The notes below the pieces were generated by a model. It had not been told where the DNA came from. It was given only the letters and a program-made list of their open reading frames with translations, and made no database searches. A stretch of DNA of 64,000 nucleotides, taken from contig CAUJNA010003287.1 in NCBI GenBank assembly GCA_963377175.1, positions 216,001-280,000 of the forward strand, in the 5' to 3' direction. The stretch is from Effrenium voratum. Lineage: Eukaryota > Sar > Dinophyceae > Suessiales > Symbiodiniaceae. The number at the start of each line of letters is the position of its first letter. The stretch's first letter is position 1. Positions 10,374 through 20,734 of the stretch are shown here, piece after piece. A program made the position numbers and the translations under genes.

Positions 10374-11224
10374 CTAGTTCACATCTTGCGCACTCTCGCC
10401 CAACTGCTGCAGGTATGCCTCTGCGGCTCTATCTGCGCATGCCCGGAACTCAAGCAACGTGCGAAGGACCTCCTTGTCGCAAGCAGCTTTGGCGAAGCCC
10501 CAGTATGTGACCTCCAGGGCCATATGTGAAAACCCAGATGTTTGATCAATACTGGGGAACCCCAAGAAAAGAATTTTTATTAGGTCCTTTGAAACCTTGA
10601 GAAGTGTTTGTAGCGCAGGTGGAAAAGGCTTTTTTGTTTTGCCGGCACGCATCAAGTAAAGCCCGATCCTCGCGCTTTGACACCGGGATAACATGGTTGT
10701 GGATCTTGGCCTTGAAGGAATCTCTGATTGCTTCCCACCTCATGGATTTTTCTTCTTGCTTGGGGCGAACCCGTCTGGCGAAAGAGCGCTCCCCCGTAGT
10801 ATTTGCGCGGCTGCGGGCATTGGCAGTGGCCGTGTGGTCATCAGGTTTTTTGCCGCTGTTTTTGCTCTCGGAATTACCCTCTTCAGGCACCTTGCGTTTG
10901 CGAACAGGGGTTTGCAAGCAGCTGCTGTCCTCGGCACTCACCCTGCCCTCGATGGCCGCGTTTTTGGGGTGCCTGCGCGCCTCCTCTGCCCTTGTTTTTG
11001 GTCTTTGCCTGTGATGAGCGCTTGTTTTGAGACTGCTTGCTGCCGCGACCACACCCACGGCCTCGCCCGCGGGGTCTTCCCCGTTTCGGCCCCTCCTCCT
11101 CCAACACCTGCTTCTTGTGCTGGGCCTGGTCCACCCGGTCTATGGCAAATCCCTCAGGGTAGGATTGAGAGGCAATGTTCGCACAGACAACACCCTGTAG
11201 CTGAACAACCGAAAAAAAGCACAA
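10374..11224 (-). CDS. Basic, AT-hook-like upstream exons of the element
   Basis: Minus frames: LQGVVCANIASQSYPEGFA then KRGRPRGRGRGCGRGSKQSQ, whose GRPRGRGRG resembles an AT hook (minor-groove DNA binding). In the next frame come KKPDDHTATANARSRANT and RRVRPKQEEKSMRWEAIRDS, VIPVSKREDRALLDACR; finally MALEVTYWGFAKAACDKEVL and FRACADRAAEAYLQQLGES, stopping at 10,374. Frame changes imply at least two introns. Likely the nuclear/DNA-binding part of the element's upstream protein. Confidence 0.45.
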
Positions 11225-11259
11225 ACATAAAAGCTGGCCTGAACGCTCAGAACGTCGAA

Positions 11260-11643
11260 GTTTTCGGGTTGTTTTGTCTCACCTTCTTCTTGAGGTGGTG
11301 GTGCAGCAGCTGCTGGCAAGCCACCTGCCTGTGGAGGCTGGGCCTCTTGTGACGGAACTTGGGCGGGGGTCTTCTGGAGCTTGGGGCCCTGGTCTCCCAA
11401 TGGAGAATTTAGCCCGTCCAACAAAGTTAGGGGCGGGAGGGCCTTTGCTTGAGCCGGTGGAGGGGCATGCGTAAGAAGAGCTGCGGCCACATCGTAGGGT
11501 TGCGTCTCTGCTTCGTTGATGTTCAACGCAGCCTGTTCTGAGGCTTGTGAGGCTGCAGCTCCTGCTCTTGCCCTTCGCTTGGCATCCAGTAGCTGCCTCA
11601 GGTGGAAGCTCAGGGACGGACTGCGGCCCCTCAAGCCATACAT
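11260..11643 (-). CDS. Proline/alanine-rich exon of the element
   Basis: Minus frame with FHLRQLLDAKRRARAGAAAS, ASEQAALNINEAETQPYD and then low-complexity PPPAQAKALPP / AQPPQAGGLPAAAAPPPQEE. Probably disordered. It sits between the exons at 11,679-12,304 and 10,374-11,224. Function unknown. Confidence 0.4.
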
Positions 11644-11678
11644 CTAAGCAACCCACCAAGAAGACAAAATCATAATGG

Positions 11679-12304
11679 CTAGCCAATGTTCCGGATTTGA
11701 AGCGCTCGCTCAGCCAACTTCTTGAGTTGGTCTGGCTCTGATGAAGGGTCTGATGTTGAAGACTGGCAAGAAAACAAGGCCGGAGGTGTTGCCTCAACCA
11801 CTTTGCCACAAATGTTGCCCTTGTTTGCATTGACGTGATCGGTTGAAGCGCTGTCCTCGATGGCGCTTGTGGCGGCGCTTGTCTCACATTCCATGGGATT
11901 GTTATAGGGGTCCTCCGCCGGAAGTATAGGCCCTTGTTCATCATCGGACTCTCCTTTTTCAAAGCATGGGTCATCATCCTCCCCATCATCATCCAAATTG
12001 GCGTCCCCGCCAGCGCCCCAAGCAGCGCAAAGGATCTCCATCAGCACGGCCAGGCGGGCGTCCTGAGCGCGGACGGCTTCGGCTTGATGATGTCTTGAAG
12101 TGCCGGCAAAATCAGTCAATATGTTACATAAATCAGCAAAGCTGTATTTGACAACCGGGGAGCCCTGAACTTGTGAACTGGTGCCTTCCACCGCCGCAAA
12201 AGCAAGGACATCAGCCGTTTGACCCCCCACGCATCGGCGTACCTGCTGGCATCTAGATCCGTAACCGCGTGTGCCTCGAACAGCAAGATGTACGCGGACT
12301 TCAC
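11679..12304 (-). CDS. Helical then acidic exons of the element
   Basis: Acceptor CCCCTGACAG then GTGAAGTCC opens KSAYILLFEAHAVTDLDASR and WGVKRLMSLLLRRWKAPVHK. A second minus frame continues with YSFADLCNILTDFAGTSRHH, QDARLAVLMEILCAAWGAG and an acidic stretch DANLDDDGEDDDPCFEKGES, ending QLKKLAERALQIRN. The frame change implies an intron near 12,140. Unknown function. Confidence 0.45.
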
Positions 12305-12462
12305 CTGTCAGGGGCGCAGGAAACATGTAAAGAGAAAGAGAAGCCCGCGCAGGCTTAAAACTGGATCTGTAAAATTCCTTTCAAGCTAAACAGAAATGGT
12401 CCAACGTTTGAGCAATGCCTGCAATTGAAAAAGAGTGTGCTTTGCGTATCAAATTCGGGGGA

Positions 12463-12813
12463 TCAAAAGATCAGCACTTTTGGCCAAGCCTCATGCTTTA
12501 ACCAGTCCACTGGCGGTGACTTTGGGGTGAGCTGAAACTTGACCCATTCCTCGAGGGCGCATTTCACTACGTCCAAGTTGAGGGTCAAGGCGGCCATGCT
12601 GGGGACCCCTTTTGTTTCCTTCCCCTTCTTGATGGGCCAGCGCAGCATCTCCTTGCGAGACCGCAGGTCGCCCCGAATCTGTGGATGATCTTCCCAGCGC
12701 TTTGCTAGCCCACCATCTTGCGGCCACAGGACTTTTGCGTCGCCATCCCCGAGCTCTTGAGGCGCGGCATCAGCCATGAAGCGGTAAGGGTGTGACGTTG
12801 CAATCGCACGCAC
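12463..12813 (-). CDS. Exon of the element's upstream protein
   Basis: Acceptor CAATTTGAGCTCAG then GTGCGTGCG. The frame reads HPYRFMADAAPQELGDGDAK, LAKRWEDHPQIRGDLRSRKE, SMAALTLNLDVVKCALEEWV and PPVDWLKHEAWPKVLIF. Well-formed globular composition with W and charged residues; family not identified. Confidence 0.5.
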   Translation of the reverse strand: MRAIATSHPYRFMADAAPQELGDGDAKVLWPQDGGLAKRWEDHPQIRGDLRSRKEMLRWPIKKGKETKGVPSMAALTLNLDVVKCALEEWVKFQLTPKSPPVDWLKHEAWPKVLIF

Positions 12814-12841
12814 CTGAGCTCAAATTGAGCGGCGCATAAAC

Positions 12842-13261
12842 TTATATCGATCGGTCGCTGGAATCACAACAAATTACCGATGGAGCTCCATGCAAGGACA
12901 AATACAAGCTGGGCTGACCTCGTCCTCTTGATCGTTGGTCAGAACCAGACCTGCGCACCCAAACGGGTTGAATGGCAAAGCAATCAAATTTAAATGTGGC
13001 ATCGCTGGCCTCGCGCGGATACTGCCTGTCAAAGAGCAAATTGAGAAAAGGCCATGCGCAAGCCCAGTCGACCGCCCTCTGCCTGCCAGGTCTGAGCGCC
13101 AGCACGCCGAGGTTGGTTCCGAGAGCGTAGCCGTACCTGCAAAGAGCAGATTGCCCGTGAAAAAAAAGGTGAGGGTGGGGGGCGCACTTGAAGAGGCCAC
13201 TGCGGGCAGCAAAAGGGACTTTGAGCCCGATGGGCTCACGGCAGTCTTCAAAAGACATCAA
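12842..13261 (-). CDS. Upstream exon(s) of the element
   Basis: Minus frame with MSFEDCREPIGLKVPFAARS near 13,258-13,199, then after GGGCAATCTGCTCTTTGCAG the segment YGYALGTNLGVLALRPGRQR, AVDWACAWPFLNLLFDRQYP and DATFKFDCFAIQPVWV. At least one intron is likely at about 13,140-13,195. No recognised domain. Confidence 0.35.
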   Translation of the reverse strand: MMSFEDCREPIGLKVPFAARSGLFKCAPHPHLFFHGQSALCRYGYALGTNLGVLALRPGRQRAVDWACAWPFLNLLFDRQYPREASDATFKFDCFAIQPVWVRRSGSDQRSRGRGQPSLYLSLHGAPSVICCDSSDRSI

Positions 13262-13299
13262 ACTCCCTTAACAAAAGAAAAGGGCGAAATCGCAAAAAA

Positions 13300-14830
13300 A
13301 TGCCGTTGAACAAAAAAGACTGTTTTTTTTGAAAAGGCTGAAAAAAAACACTAAAACGGCTGCCCAGGTACAGGATTAAGAAGGCCCCCTTTCAGAAACC
13401 TTCCCCAAATTTGTAAATACCGACGAACGTTCTGGTTCTCACCGATGGTTTCATCAAGTGGTGCGATTTTCGGATTTCGCAACCAGCCACAGCAGGATAC
13501 CCTTCTGCAAATTCACCGGGCACCATCGAAGAACCTGAGCCACAATCACCTGAGCCACAATCAAAACCCGGGTAGATGAAGGTTAGTAAGGGACGATCCC
13601 AACCATAAATAGCTGCGGCCGCAAGAATTCGGCCATGCACAGTATTAATAGGGCGGGTGGGGGGTGATCCAAAAGTGGCCTGAACCACTCAATCACCCAC
13701 AAAAAGGGGACACTCCCCGATCAAGATTAACCACGGGTGAATTCATCCGGAGTTCCAATGGGCACTCTCCAGTTCGCACCAGTTGGGATGGATGAATCCC
13801 TACAAATAATGACCAACCACTGGCGTCAATCCACAGTACCACTTTTTCCACAAGGGGCATTACAAGCTTATATTGTTGGTATACAAGCATCCATACCAGG
13901 TCAAAGGATAAAGACATATACTAACAACAACACTCGTCTGGTAAATTGACCCGGCAAACCGGTGTAAGAGAAAACCCCTGCCTGTCACAAAACATCAACT
14001 TCCCCCGCATTTCAACAGCCGACTTGTCTCGAGAAACAGGTGGCCAAACAACCAGGCGTTCAACGCAAGTTTGCCAGTGAGAGCTCGTGAGAGAATTCAA
14101 GAGCCACATGGCAATGCACTTTATTGGGACACCCCCTTGTTAATGGTTGGTGGACATATTCACCACCAAAATTGATATCCATTTGATGGTCCCTGAATCA
14201 TTCAAACTCACACCAAAAAAAACTCGCTCTGCCACTCAAATTTGTCTTCAGCCACCAAAGCTCCAGGAACTAAGGGAATGGAGCAACCAGAACCTGCGAG
14301 CTTGGCTTCCCAGCCCCAGGTGAAGGAGGACAAGTCCTGACCAAGAGCTTTTTGACGGCTGGGGTAGCGGCAAAACAGCGAAAATGGCACAAAACAGCTA
14401 AATTTGAGTCACGTGGAACCCGAAGATCTGGGATCCAAAGTGTAAAAACGGTTTGCCTCAAATCTTGTGGATTGCCTCAACGCAGGCTCCATTGCATGTT
14501 CCACTTGGTGTCCCCTCATTTTTCGCACAGTCTGTTGGCAAAAGGGCAAAAGGCGGTTGACGTCCAGTGGCTATGGGAAAAACACACCGGACCGAAGGTT
14601 GTCCAAATTGGGGGACCTTTACATCCCTTCAGGCAGGGGGTGGGAACCGAAAAGGGTCAAAATGGTACCGGCCACATGATGGACAACTCCCCTTTTGTTT
14701 TGTTGCAGTTGATTCAGGAAAAATACGCTTGCAACCAAAGGACCTGGAAAATCAAATGTAAGCTTTTGGAGCCTTGACTCCGCTACTAAGGGACCAAAAC
14801 CAGAGGTCAAAAGGTCGATTGGCTGTAGGC
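13300..14830. other. Repeat-rich spacer without a convincing gene
   Basis: Holds a half copy of the 21.6 kb foldback arm near 13,706-13,750 (CACTCCCCGATCAAGATT) and short inverted pieces. A minus frame near 13,620-13,440 (VHGRILAAAAIYGWDRPLLT) is open, but I see no splice sites or codon bias strong enough to call it. Confidence 0.4.
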
Positions 14831-14832
14831 AA

Positions 14833-14948
14833 CTGAGAAGTTGAAGACACGTCACTGGAGGTCTGCGGGCATCAGACACTTCCCCCCAGGCCGCACGTCT
14901 CACTCTCGCCTGCTCTTCAAAGCTGTTCAGCCCCTGCGAAGGGCCAAA
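14833..14948 (-). CDS. Exon candidate, unknown gene
   Basis: Minus strand: acceptor CAACCCAGCAG, then a frame reading FGPSQGLNSFEEQARVRRAA, WGEVSDARRPPVTCLQLLS, ending CTTCTCAG before TTGCC (no GT). Charged helical composition. The following sequence resembles the repeat at 1-60 (TCGACCTTTTGACC). Function unknown. Confidence 0.4.
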
Positions 14949-15736
14949 CTGCTGGGTTGCTCAGGGAAAATCAAGCAGAATCCCACCTCTAATCTCACTT
15001 CCCAGTCGATTGGCCAAACAGCTCCAAACTGTTTGTTTGGCACTACAAAGATCAAAGTACAAAGTCCGGGAACTCAGGGAGTAAGTCATGTCTACAAATC
15101 TGCTTGGATGCGGCGAGCCCTGCAGGCATTGTTACAAGAGTACTACAAGAGTACTAAAGACAACCAACAGTGTGGAATTTACATGGTAACCCCCCGGTTG
15201 ATTTTTGGTTGAGGGGTTGTCCCATTTGCGATGGGATCCTTCGATTTTGGGGTCAAGCACCAGGTGATCAATGCGTCGACATCAGCCCTTTAGGGGAAAC
15301 TCTAGTACCGAAATAATGTGGTTGCGCAAACTGGGAGGTTGGCCGCGTTTGGCAGAAAACTCAAACAACATGAAAAATCGACAAGGAAGCACACACTGTG
15401 CGCTGCAACACCTTGCACCAAATGTGCATGACGAACTATACCCTTCATATGAGCAACTGACAAATAACTTAGTAGTCTACTGTTGGTTTGTGGAGACAAG
15501 GCGGGCTGGGGGGGGTCACCAAAATTTGCCCTTACAAAATAGGCCATGTTTTCCTGGGGAACACATGACGCTGTCCGTAGGTCAAATGCAAGGGCTGCAG
15601 TCGTAGCTCTTGGCAAACAACGTCTACGAGCTTATCCCAGACTCATCCAATCCAAATTGTGCATGACGCCATGGGTACCCCAGAAGCAAGTCCTCATAGA
15701 TTGTTCCAAACCACCAATTCAGGGACACCTGAATAG

Positions 15737-15843
15737 ATGTGGATATGGGTCAAAATTAAACCATCAGGGGACTGCAGGTTTTAGTCCATGTTTCCACTTG
15801 CCAGGGCAAGCCATTTTGGGCACCTAGTTTGACCCACAGCCAT
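15737..15843. mobile_element. Introner-like inverted-repeat element, family C
   Basis: Left end GATATGGGTCAAAATTAAAC, right end TTTGACCCACAGCCATG. In the minus sense it starts GGCT/GTGGGTCAAA, a GT donor; the other end has mutated away from CCCACAG. Other copies, some partial: 18,925-19,015, 19,783-19,880, 26,692-26,889, 29,172-29,314, 33,221-33,312, 40,451-40,571, 58,414-58,513. Confidence 0.6.
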
Positions 15844-15853
15844 GTGTTCTTTC

Positions 15854-16018
15854 CTGTATAGGACATGCCCAAAGTGTCGGAAGGCCAGGGCCGGCTTTCG
15901 CCGCGAACCCAAGCCTTGCTCTTGGCCACCTCGCGCACCTCGCCCGGCCGGAAAGGCTCGGCTGCGCGATGTTTGGGCGATTTGGCCCCACAAAGTGTCG
16001 CTTCTTGCGCCTGCATCG
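15854..16018 (-). CDS. Exon candidate, unknown gene
   Basis: Minus strand: acceptor AAACCATAG then CGATGC; the frame reads MQAQEATLCGAKSPKHRAAE, PFRPGEVREVAKSKAWVRGE and SRPWPSDTLGMSYT, ending ACAG before GAAAG (GA donor if real). Third positions are mostly G/C. It lies downstream (minus sense) of the helical-repeat exons at 16.6-18.9 kb and could be in the same gene. Confidence 0.45.
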
Positions 16019-16599
16019 CTATGGTTTCAGGGGTTGATTCCTTGTCCATTCGTTTTCAACCATCGCTCTTTTCAAAAGCCAGATCTGTTTCCAACCTGGG
16101 GTTCTGATGGTTTTCTAGAGGGAAGGATGCCTGGAAAGAATGGGGAAGTGTCCCCTAGAATGGTTGGCACATATACCGGTCTAAACCGAGCATCTAACCA
16201 GAGACAATGAGGAACAGGTTTCAAGCCCCAAGCGGGGAAACACACGCATTTCCCGAAAGCAGACGGTTCACAATCCCGAGCAAGTACCCGAGTTCGCCTG
16301 GCAGATGTAGCTTTGGGCCAACCAGCAAGGGGTCATCTACATATCTTAGAATTTCGTGGATGCTGAAACTTCCCTAGATTGTTGGACTCAGCTACTAAGT
16401 GGTCAAGGGGAAAAAAAAGCCAACACTTTTTACGGGAGGGTCAGTCGGAAAGTCTCCTGGAACCGCATGGCTTACCTCCATTTGCTTAAGCCCCCGGGAA
16501 AGAATGAAAATATGTCCAGTAGTGATAGAGTCCCTTTAACACCAAAACGGGGAAAACATATTCTTGAGCAAATGGAAGTTTACAAGGTATTGAGGGCCG

Positions 16600-16712
16600 G
16601 GCACTCGCCAGAAGCTGATGAGACAGCTTGGTCTTTGCGAAGGACCAGGTGAGGTTCGAGATCTCCCGCGCCTGCAGCCTGAGGTTGCAGCCGGGGAGGG
16701 CGAAGCAGGGGT
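16600..16712 (-). CDS. Exon with OPR/RAP-type helical repeat
   Basis: Minus strand: acceptor GCCCCCAG then ACCCCTG; the frame reads PCFALPGCNLRLQAREISNL and TWSFAKTKLSHQLLASARP. The core LQAREISNLTWSFAK matches the 'sPqelaNlaWAFAk' helix typical of octotricopeptide-like repeats in RAP-domain/FAST-kinase-like proteins, which bind organelle RNA. Match judged by eye. Two further exons (17.9 and 18.8 kb) on the same strand carry related segments. Confidence 0.6.
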
Positions 16713-17658
16713 CTGGGGGCTGGGCTTGGCCAGGGCTGGACTCGCCAAAGCTCCGCAATGCTGGAGGAGCCGGGTGTGGGTTTTGGCCATGTATTGTATG
16801 TCGTCCTGGATGTGTACTGTGGCTTTACATTTGGATACAGGAAGCTCAAAAAGAGAGGGGCACGAAGTAGTACCAAAGGTCCCAGGGATGAAAAGCAGGC
16901 AAATCTTGCAAGGCCAAATCAACTCAAGCCATGTTCGGGAAGCGAGAGGCGAGGGAAGAAGGCCTGTTGGAGTTGCCTTTCTTTCGTCTGTAAAGAGACC
17001 TGCTCACAGCCGATGTCGACCAGAGATTCTTTGCGTTGGGTTTTCCAGGTGCGATCAATAAGAGGTCTGGACAACTGTGATTTTTTCGGGCCATCCCTGG
17101 TGCACAACATATGGCTGCTATGTGGCAGCCCTTTGCGGAAGCTTTAGTTTCTATTTGTGCAGAAGTCAATTGTCAACCCCCCGATCAGGCGCTTAACAGT
17201 TAAACCCCACTAAACACTGACTTTGTTCCCCAACACATGGCCCATAGAAAATGACAGAGTGTATTCTAGGCCCATTTTGGGTGATATGGGTGTCTTTTCT
17301 TAGTGGAACCCCCAAAACTGAGGTGTTCAAATCGTTTCCCTTGAAAGCCACCAAAAGGGTACCCTCAAAAAAAGACGAGCCACCGATATGCCTCGGGAAA
17401 CTCCCGTTTCTTTCGGAGTGTCTCTGAAACAGCAACGAGACCCAACAAGGGATCCACGGGTGGGTGAACAATAGATATCTGTGCATTTCCCCTTCCCACT
17501 TACCAGGTTGCTATTTTGGATTAACCTGGAGCCAAAAAGAAATGTCATGTCTGGATGAACCCTACCCTCCATCTAACATGGCACCTGACCGGGACCCGTT
17601 CCCTTCCCCTTCTGCTTGCTCTTTAGATCTTTTTCGGGTCCTTTTGGGGAGATAAAGA

Positions 17659-17815
17659 ACCCATGGAAACCACCATAGAATCCATGGAAATGTCATGGAA
17701 AGTCAAGGAGAACCATGGAAAACCAGGGACAACCCATGAAAACCTATGAACAACCCATGAAAAACCAATGGAAACCCATGGACAACCCATGACAACCCCA
17801 TGAAAACCCATCAAA
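17659..17815. repeat. Degenerate short tandem repeat
   Basis: Some ten imperfect units of about 15 bp built on AACCCATGAAAACC / CCATGGACAACCC. It directly follows, in minus sense, the exon candidate at 17,850-17,943. Confidence 0.65.
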
Positions 17816-17849
17816 AAAACCAAGCAAGCTATCACAAAGTCTTCTAGAC

Positions 17850-17943
17850 ATCCGCCAGATCGATCAGAGGCGCCCGGCTGGTCCAGTCGCTTGAGGCTCT
17901 CATCGCCGATGCGTTGGAAGAGGTCTTTGGTCTGGCGGTTTGA
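17850..17943 (-). CDS. Exon with helical-repeat segment
   Basis: Minus strand: acceptor GTGGGCAGAG, then SNRQTKDLFQRIGDESLKRL, then DQPGASDRSGGCLEDF. The part DLFQRIGDESLKRL fits the 'LFdaIaeesLrRL' helix that follows the WAFA helix in OPR/RAP-type repeats. The 3' boundary is uncertain because the frame stays open to about 17,823. Confidence 0.55.
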
Positions 17944-18632
17944 CTCTGCCCACTCCAAATTCCCCACGTCTTTTGTTGATATCGACCCCTTAAAGAAGGG
18001 TTGGCATGGGAAACTTCACTTTGTCTTCGATTTGTCACTCAGGATGTCGACGTCCAACAAAAGAAGGGCTACCATTTCCCTGGGGAAATGGCTGTTGCTT
18101 GTTTTGTTGTTCAGCATATGCTCGAGAAAAGTGGGGGATTTGGAGTAGGGGGAGGCAAGCAACAGGTGCGTGTTTTTGTTTGAGGCTCGGTACCCTCTTC
18201 GCGGTTTTGGGGGAGGTTTGATTTCCGAGGCACCCTCCGTCTGTATAAAAACTCAGTCGCACACAAGAGCTGGAAATGAAAGGTCTCCCAAATGGGTCAT
18301 GCGCATGACTAATTGACTATAAATACACACATTCCCTTAGTGGATTGGCCAAACAAAGATCCAACCTTTCTCTTTGACGCTACAGTAACATGGTCAGAGA
18401 ATGAGAAATCTTTGTACCACACGTGTCCATCCCTGCGTGGCTGTTTTGCCACTCTAAAAGGGGGTTCCTTATCACCGAAATTGAGCTTAGGGCCCACATT
18501 CCCCACAACCATGACAATGACCTTCTCCCATGGGGTATGTCCTTCCCAGCCCGCTTGCCCAAAGGCCCTGGAACAAAGGGTGATCTGATCATCTTTTTGT
18601 GCCCTTGACATTTCCATGAACCAAAACAGGAG

Positions 18633-18768
18633 AAAACCAAAAGGTCAAATCTGGTCGATTCGCGTTGACTGAATAATTAATTCACCGGGGAACCCCCCTA
18701 AAGAAACATTCAGCTCAATGTGGAGGTTGCAAACCCCATCCCAAAGCGGCCTGCTATCCTCGAATTCC
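18633..18768. repeat. Dispersed repeat family H (also 1-164)
   Basis: Shares with 1-164 the blocks AACCAAAAGGTCAAA, GGTCGATTCGC, AAAGAAACATTCA and ACCCCATCCCAAA, ending at GAATTC. In the minus sense both copies begin at GAATTCG exactly where an exon candidate ends (18,768 and 165). Confidence 0.65.
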
Positions 18769-18875
18769 CGGTAAAGCCGTGGCTTCTCCGCAGAAGAATG
18801 CGCGTCTCGCTGGGTCTCCCCACCCCCACGCCGGCACGGGCGAAGGCCCAAGCAAGCATGGACAGGTTGTTTGGC
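18768..18875 (-). CDS. Exon with OPR/RAP-type helical repeat (LAWAFA)
   Basis: Minus strand: acceptor ATCCTGCTGAG then GCCAAAC, an AG/G boundary. The frame reads PNNLSMLAWAFARAGVGVGR, then PSETRILLRRSHG, with very high GC3. PNNLSMLAWAFARAG is a textbook 'Pq.LsnlaWAFA..G' helix of RAP-domain/octotricopeptide-like proteins. With 17,850-17,943 and 16,600-16,712 it suggests one minus-strand gene for an organelle RNA-binding protein. Substrate unknown. Confidence 0.65.
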
Positions 18876-19326
18876 CTCAGCAGGATCATGGGGACCCAAG
18901 TGAGGGCCAAAAATAAAATACGCAAATGGCTATGGGTCAAAACCCCGGGTACCCCCCAGTGAACATCCCGATCCCCAAATAGGTGGTGCACCTACCAACC
19001 AAAATGGGATCCCATTGGTGCTTTCACTTTCAGTCCGTCGAGGCGGAGACAGTCCCGACATCAGACAACCTACTCCTACGATGTTGGCTGGAACCGCCTA
19101 CGAGAATGGCTCTTTGCAGGATTTTGAGGAATTTTGTGCCATTCCCGGATTCTGGGGGATTTTGAAAGACTTTGTTTGGGGGACTTTGGGGGAATTTGGA
19201 CCAGGGGCCCCACAATGCTTGGACCCTTCCAATCACAAGTTTGCTCAGTCGCCGGTTCTCTCGGACTTCATACGTTATAAAACAACTACAGTGAGGATCT
19301 CCTGAAGAGAATGGGGATACTGAATA

Positions 19327-19398
19327 CATATATATATATATGGTCACCCCCCCCCAAGGCATGGAGGTGTGTGAACTTATATATATATATATATATAT
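19327..19398. repeat. Two (AT)n tracts around a C run
   Basis: TATATATATATATA at about 19,328-19,341 and about 19,378-19,397, with a run of nine C between. Simple sequence. Short AT tracts also occur at 43,591-43,631 and 45,331-45,350. Confidence 0.9.
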
Positions 19399-19881
19399 GT
19401 ACACATTATGCTACCTCCCAGGAGTACTCACGTTTTGGGCTGCTTTTTGTTGCCTTGATTCAGACTTTCTGCCAGATGTGAAAAAAAAGGGGGCACCATG
19501 TGTATACATATATTCCCCCGCTAAAAGTTTAACTTCCAGTCGGTTAAATTGGGAACCCAACCACTAAACACTAAAAAGCTAACCAAGGAACCGGATAGCT
19601 GGGAGCCACCAAGAAGATACGCTGCTTTCACCCGTGGTTTTCGTGTCTAGTTCCCATGGCATCTGGGGGCTGGTTTCGCCCTCTGGCCACCTGAGGGCCC
19701 AGCTGGAAGCTCGCCAGTCGGCTGCTCGCCAAGTCCTGCGTCAAAAGCCCGCAGCAAGAGAAAATTGATGAAGAAAAACTGGCTGGTCGAACATAGGTGC
19801 CCAAAATGGCTTGCCCTGGGAAGTGGAAACATGGACCAAAACCTGCGGTCCCCCGGTGGTTTAATCTTGACCCATACCCAA

Positions 19882-19988
19882 CTCACTTCCTGAGTTGATT
19901 GGTCGGATAAAAAGTCCCAACTTTCTTGTTGACCACATTGAAATGGTCTTCCCAAGAAGTGTTCAAGTCCAGGAACTCAGGAAGTGAG
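19882..19988. mobile_element. Inverted-repeat element, family F
   Basis: Perfect 15-bp inverted ends CTCACTTCCTGAGTT and AACTCAGGAAGTGAG. Related copies near 1,051-1,160, 14,997-15,090, 37,084-37,178, 58,688-58,770, and single ends near 18,335, 39,010, 41,120, 45,418 and 50,785. Inside each the sequence TTGGCCAAA recurs. The termini do not give GT...AG. Confidence 0.7.
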
Positions 19989-20629
19989 AGAAGAAGAAAA
20001 CAAAGCGAAGAACAACCAGGGCTCCATTCATCCATCGACATGGCGCTGTTGAACAACCAGGGTTCCCTACATGTCCCTTTTGAACATCACCCACCAAAGG
20101 GAAACTTGGATATGTGTTGCCATGCTAGAAAGTTGTTGGTAGCCTAGGTTTCCCACTTATGAGCCCCCCCGCGCCCTTGGTTAATGTGGGGTTAGCCTTG
20201 TTCTTGGGAGGTGATAAACCGCAGCTGGCTAACTACTAACTTGGCCACAAACATCCAAGAACAGAACAGTAAAGTCATACTGTCAAATTCTGGCGGCAAG
20301 CATTGCCGCTCCTTGTATTACCCACCCAGTTGCTTCCCACAGGAACACTGTGCACTTTCATTGATTTGTCCATGGGGATCCAAGACCATGCTTGCGGAAA
20401 ACCGACCTTTCTGTGCTACGAACATGGGTCATTCCAATTGCTACTTTCTCACGTGGCCCTGTCATACCGTATAAGTTCCAATTCCATGTCCTCAGAAAGC
20501 AACCCCAACACAAGTGCAGGACAAAGGCACTCGTGCGCTGGCAGTTGGTTTGCAAGAACCTCCCCCCCTCGCCAATAAAAAAGGAACGGCAACAGCACCA
20601 CTGGTGGTTTAGGTTTACTTTTAGTTTCC

Positions 20630-20734
20630 CTGGATGGCTAATCTGATCGAAGCGTCCTCGCATTGGGCGAAGATGGCGTTCATCCGCTGCAAAGCCTGCG
20701 ATACAAAAGCGGAACCGCCGGAACAGCACAGCAG
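20630..20734 (-). CDS. Exon candidate, helical protein
   Basis: Minus strand: acceptor AAAGCTGAG then CTGCTG; the frame reads CCSGGSAFVSQALQRMNAIF, AQCEDASIRLAIQGN, with the part ATGAACGCCATCTTCGCC strongly GC3-biased. The plus frame (MANLIEASSHWAKMAFIRC) is also open, but the minus strand agrees with its neighbours. Could be part of the helical-repeat gene. Confidence 0.45.

Larger units (their letters stand above)
1995..13261 (-). mobile_element. Large intron-containing mobile-element-like locus
   Basis: Across 11 kb the minus strand carries a run of protein-coding blocks separated by short introns: upstream basic/acidic ORFs (13.3-10.4 kb), a methyltransferase-like protein (9.8-7.7 kb), an acidic repeat protein (7.3-6.2 kb), small exons (6.1-4.2 kb) and a DDE-transposase-like protein (3.9-2.0 kb). 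Domain order and content resemble a multicopy ORF family of symbiodinian genomes; that link is from memory. I found no convincing terminal inverted repeats or target duplication, so outer borders are those of the coding blocks. It may lie in an intron of the host gene whose exons flank it. Confidence 0.6.
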
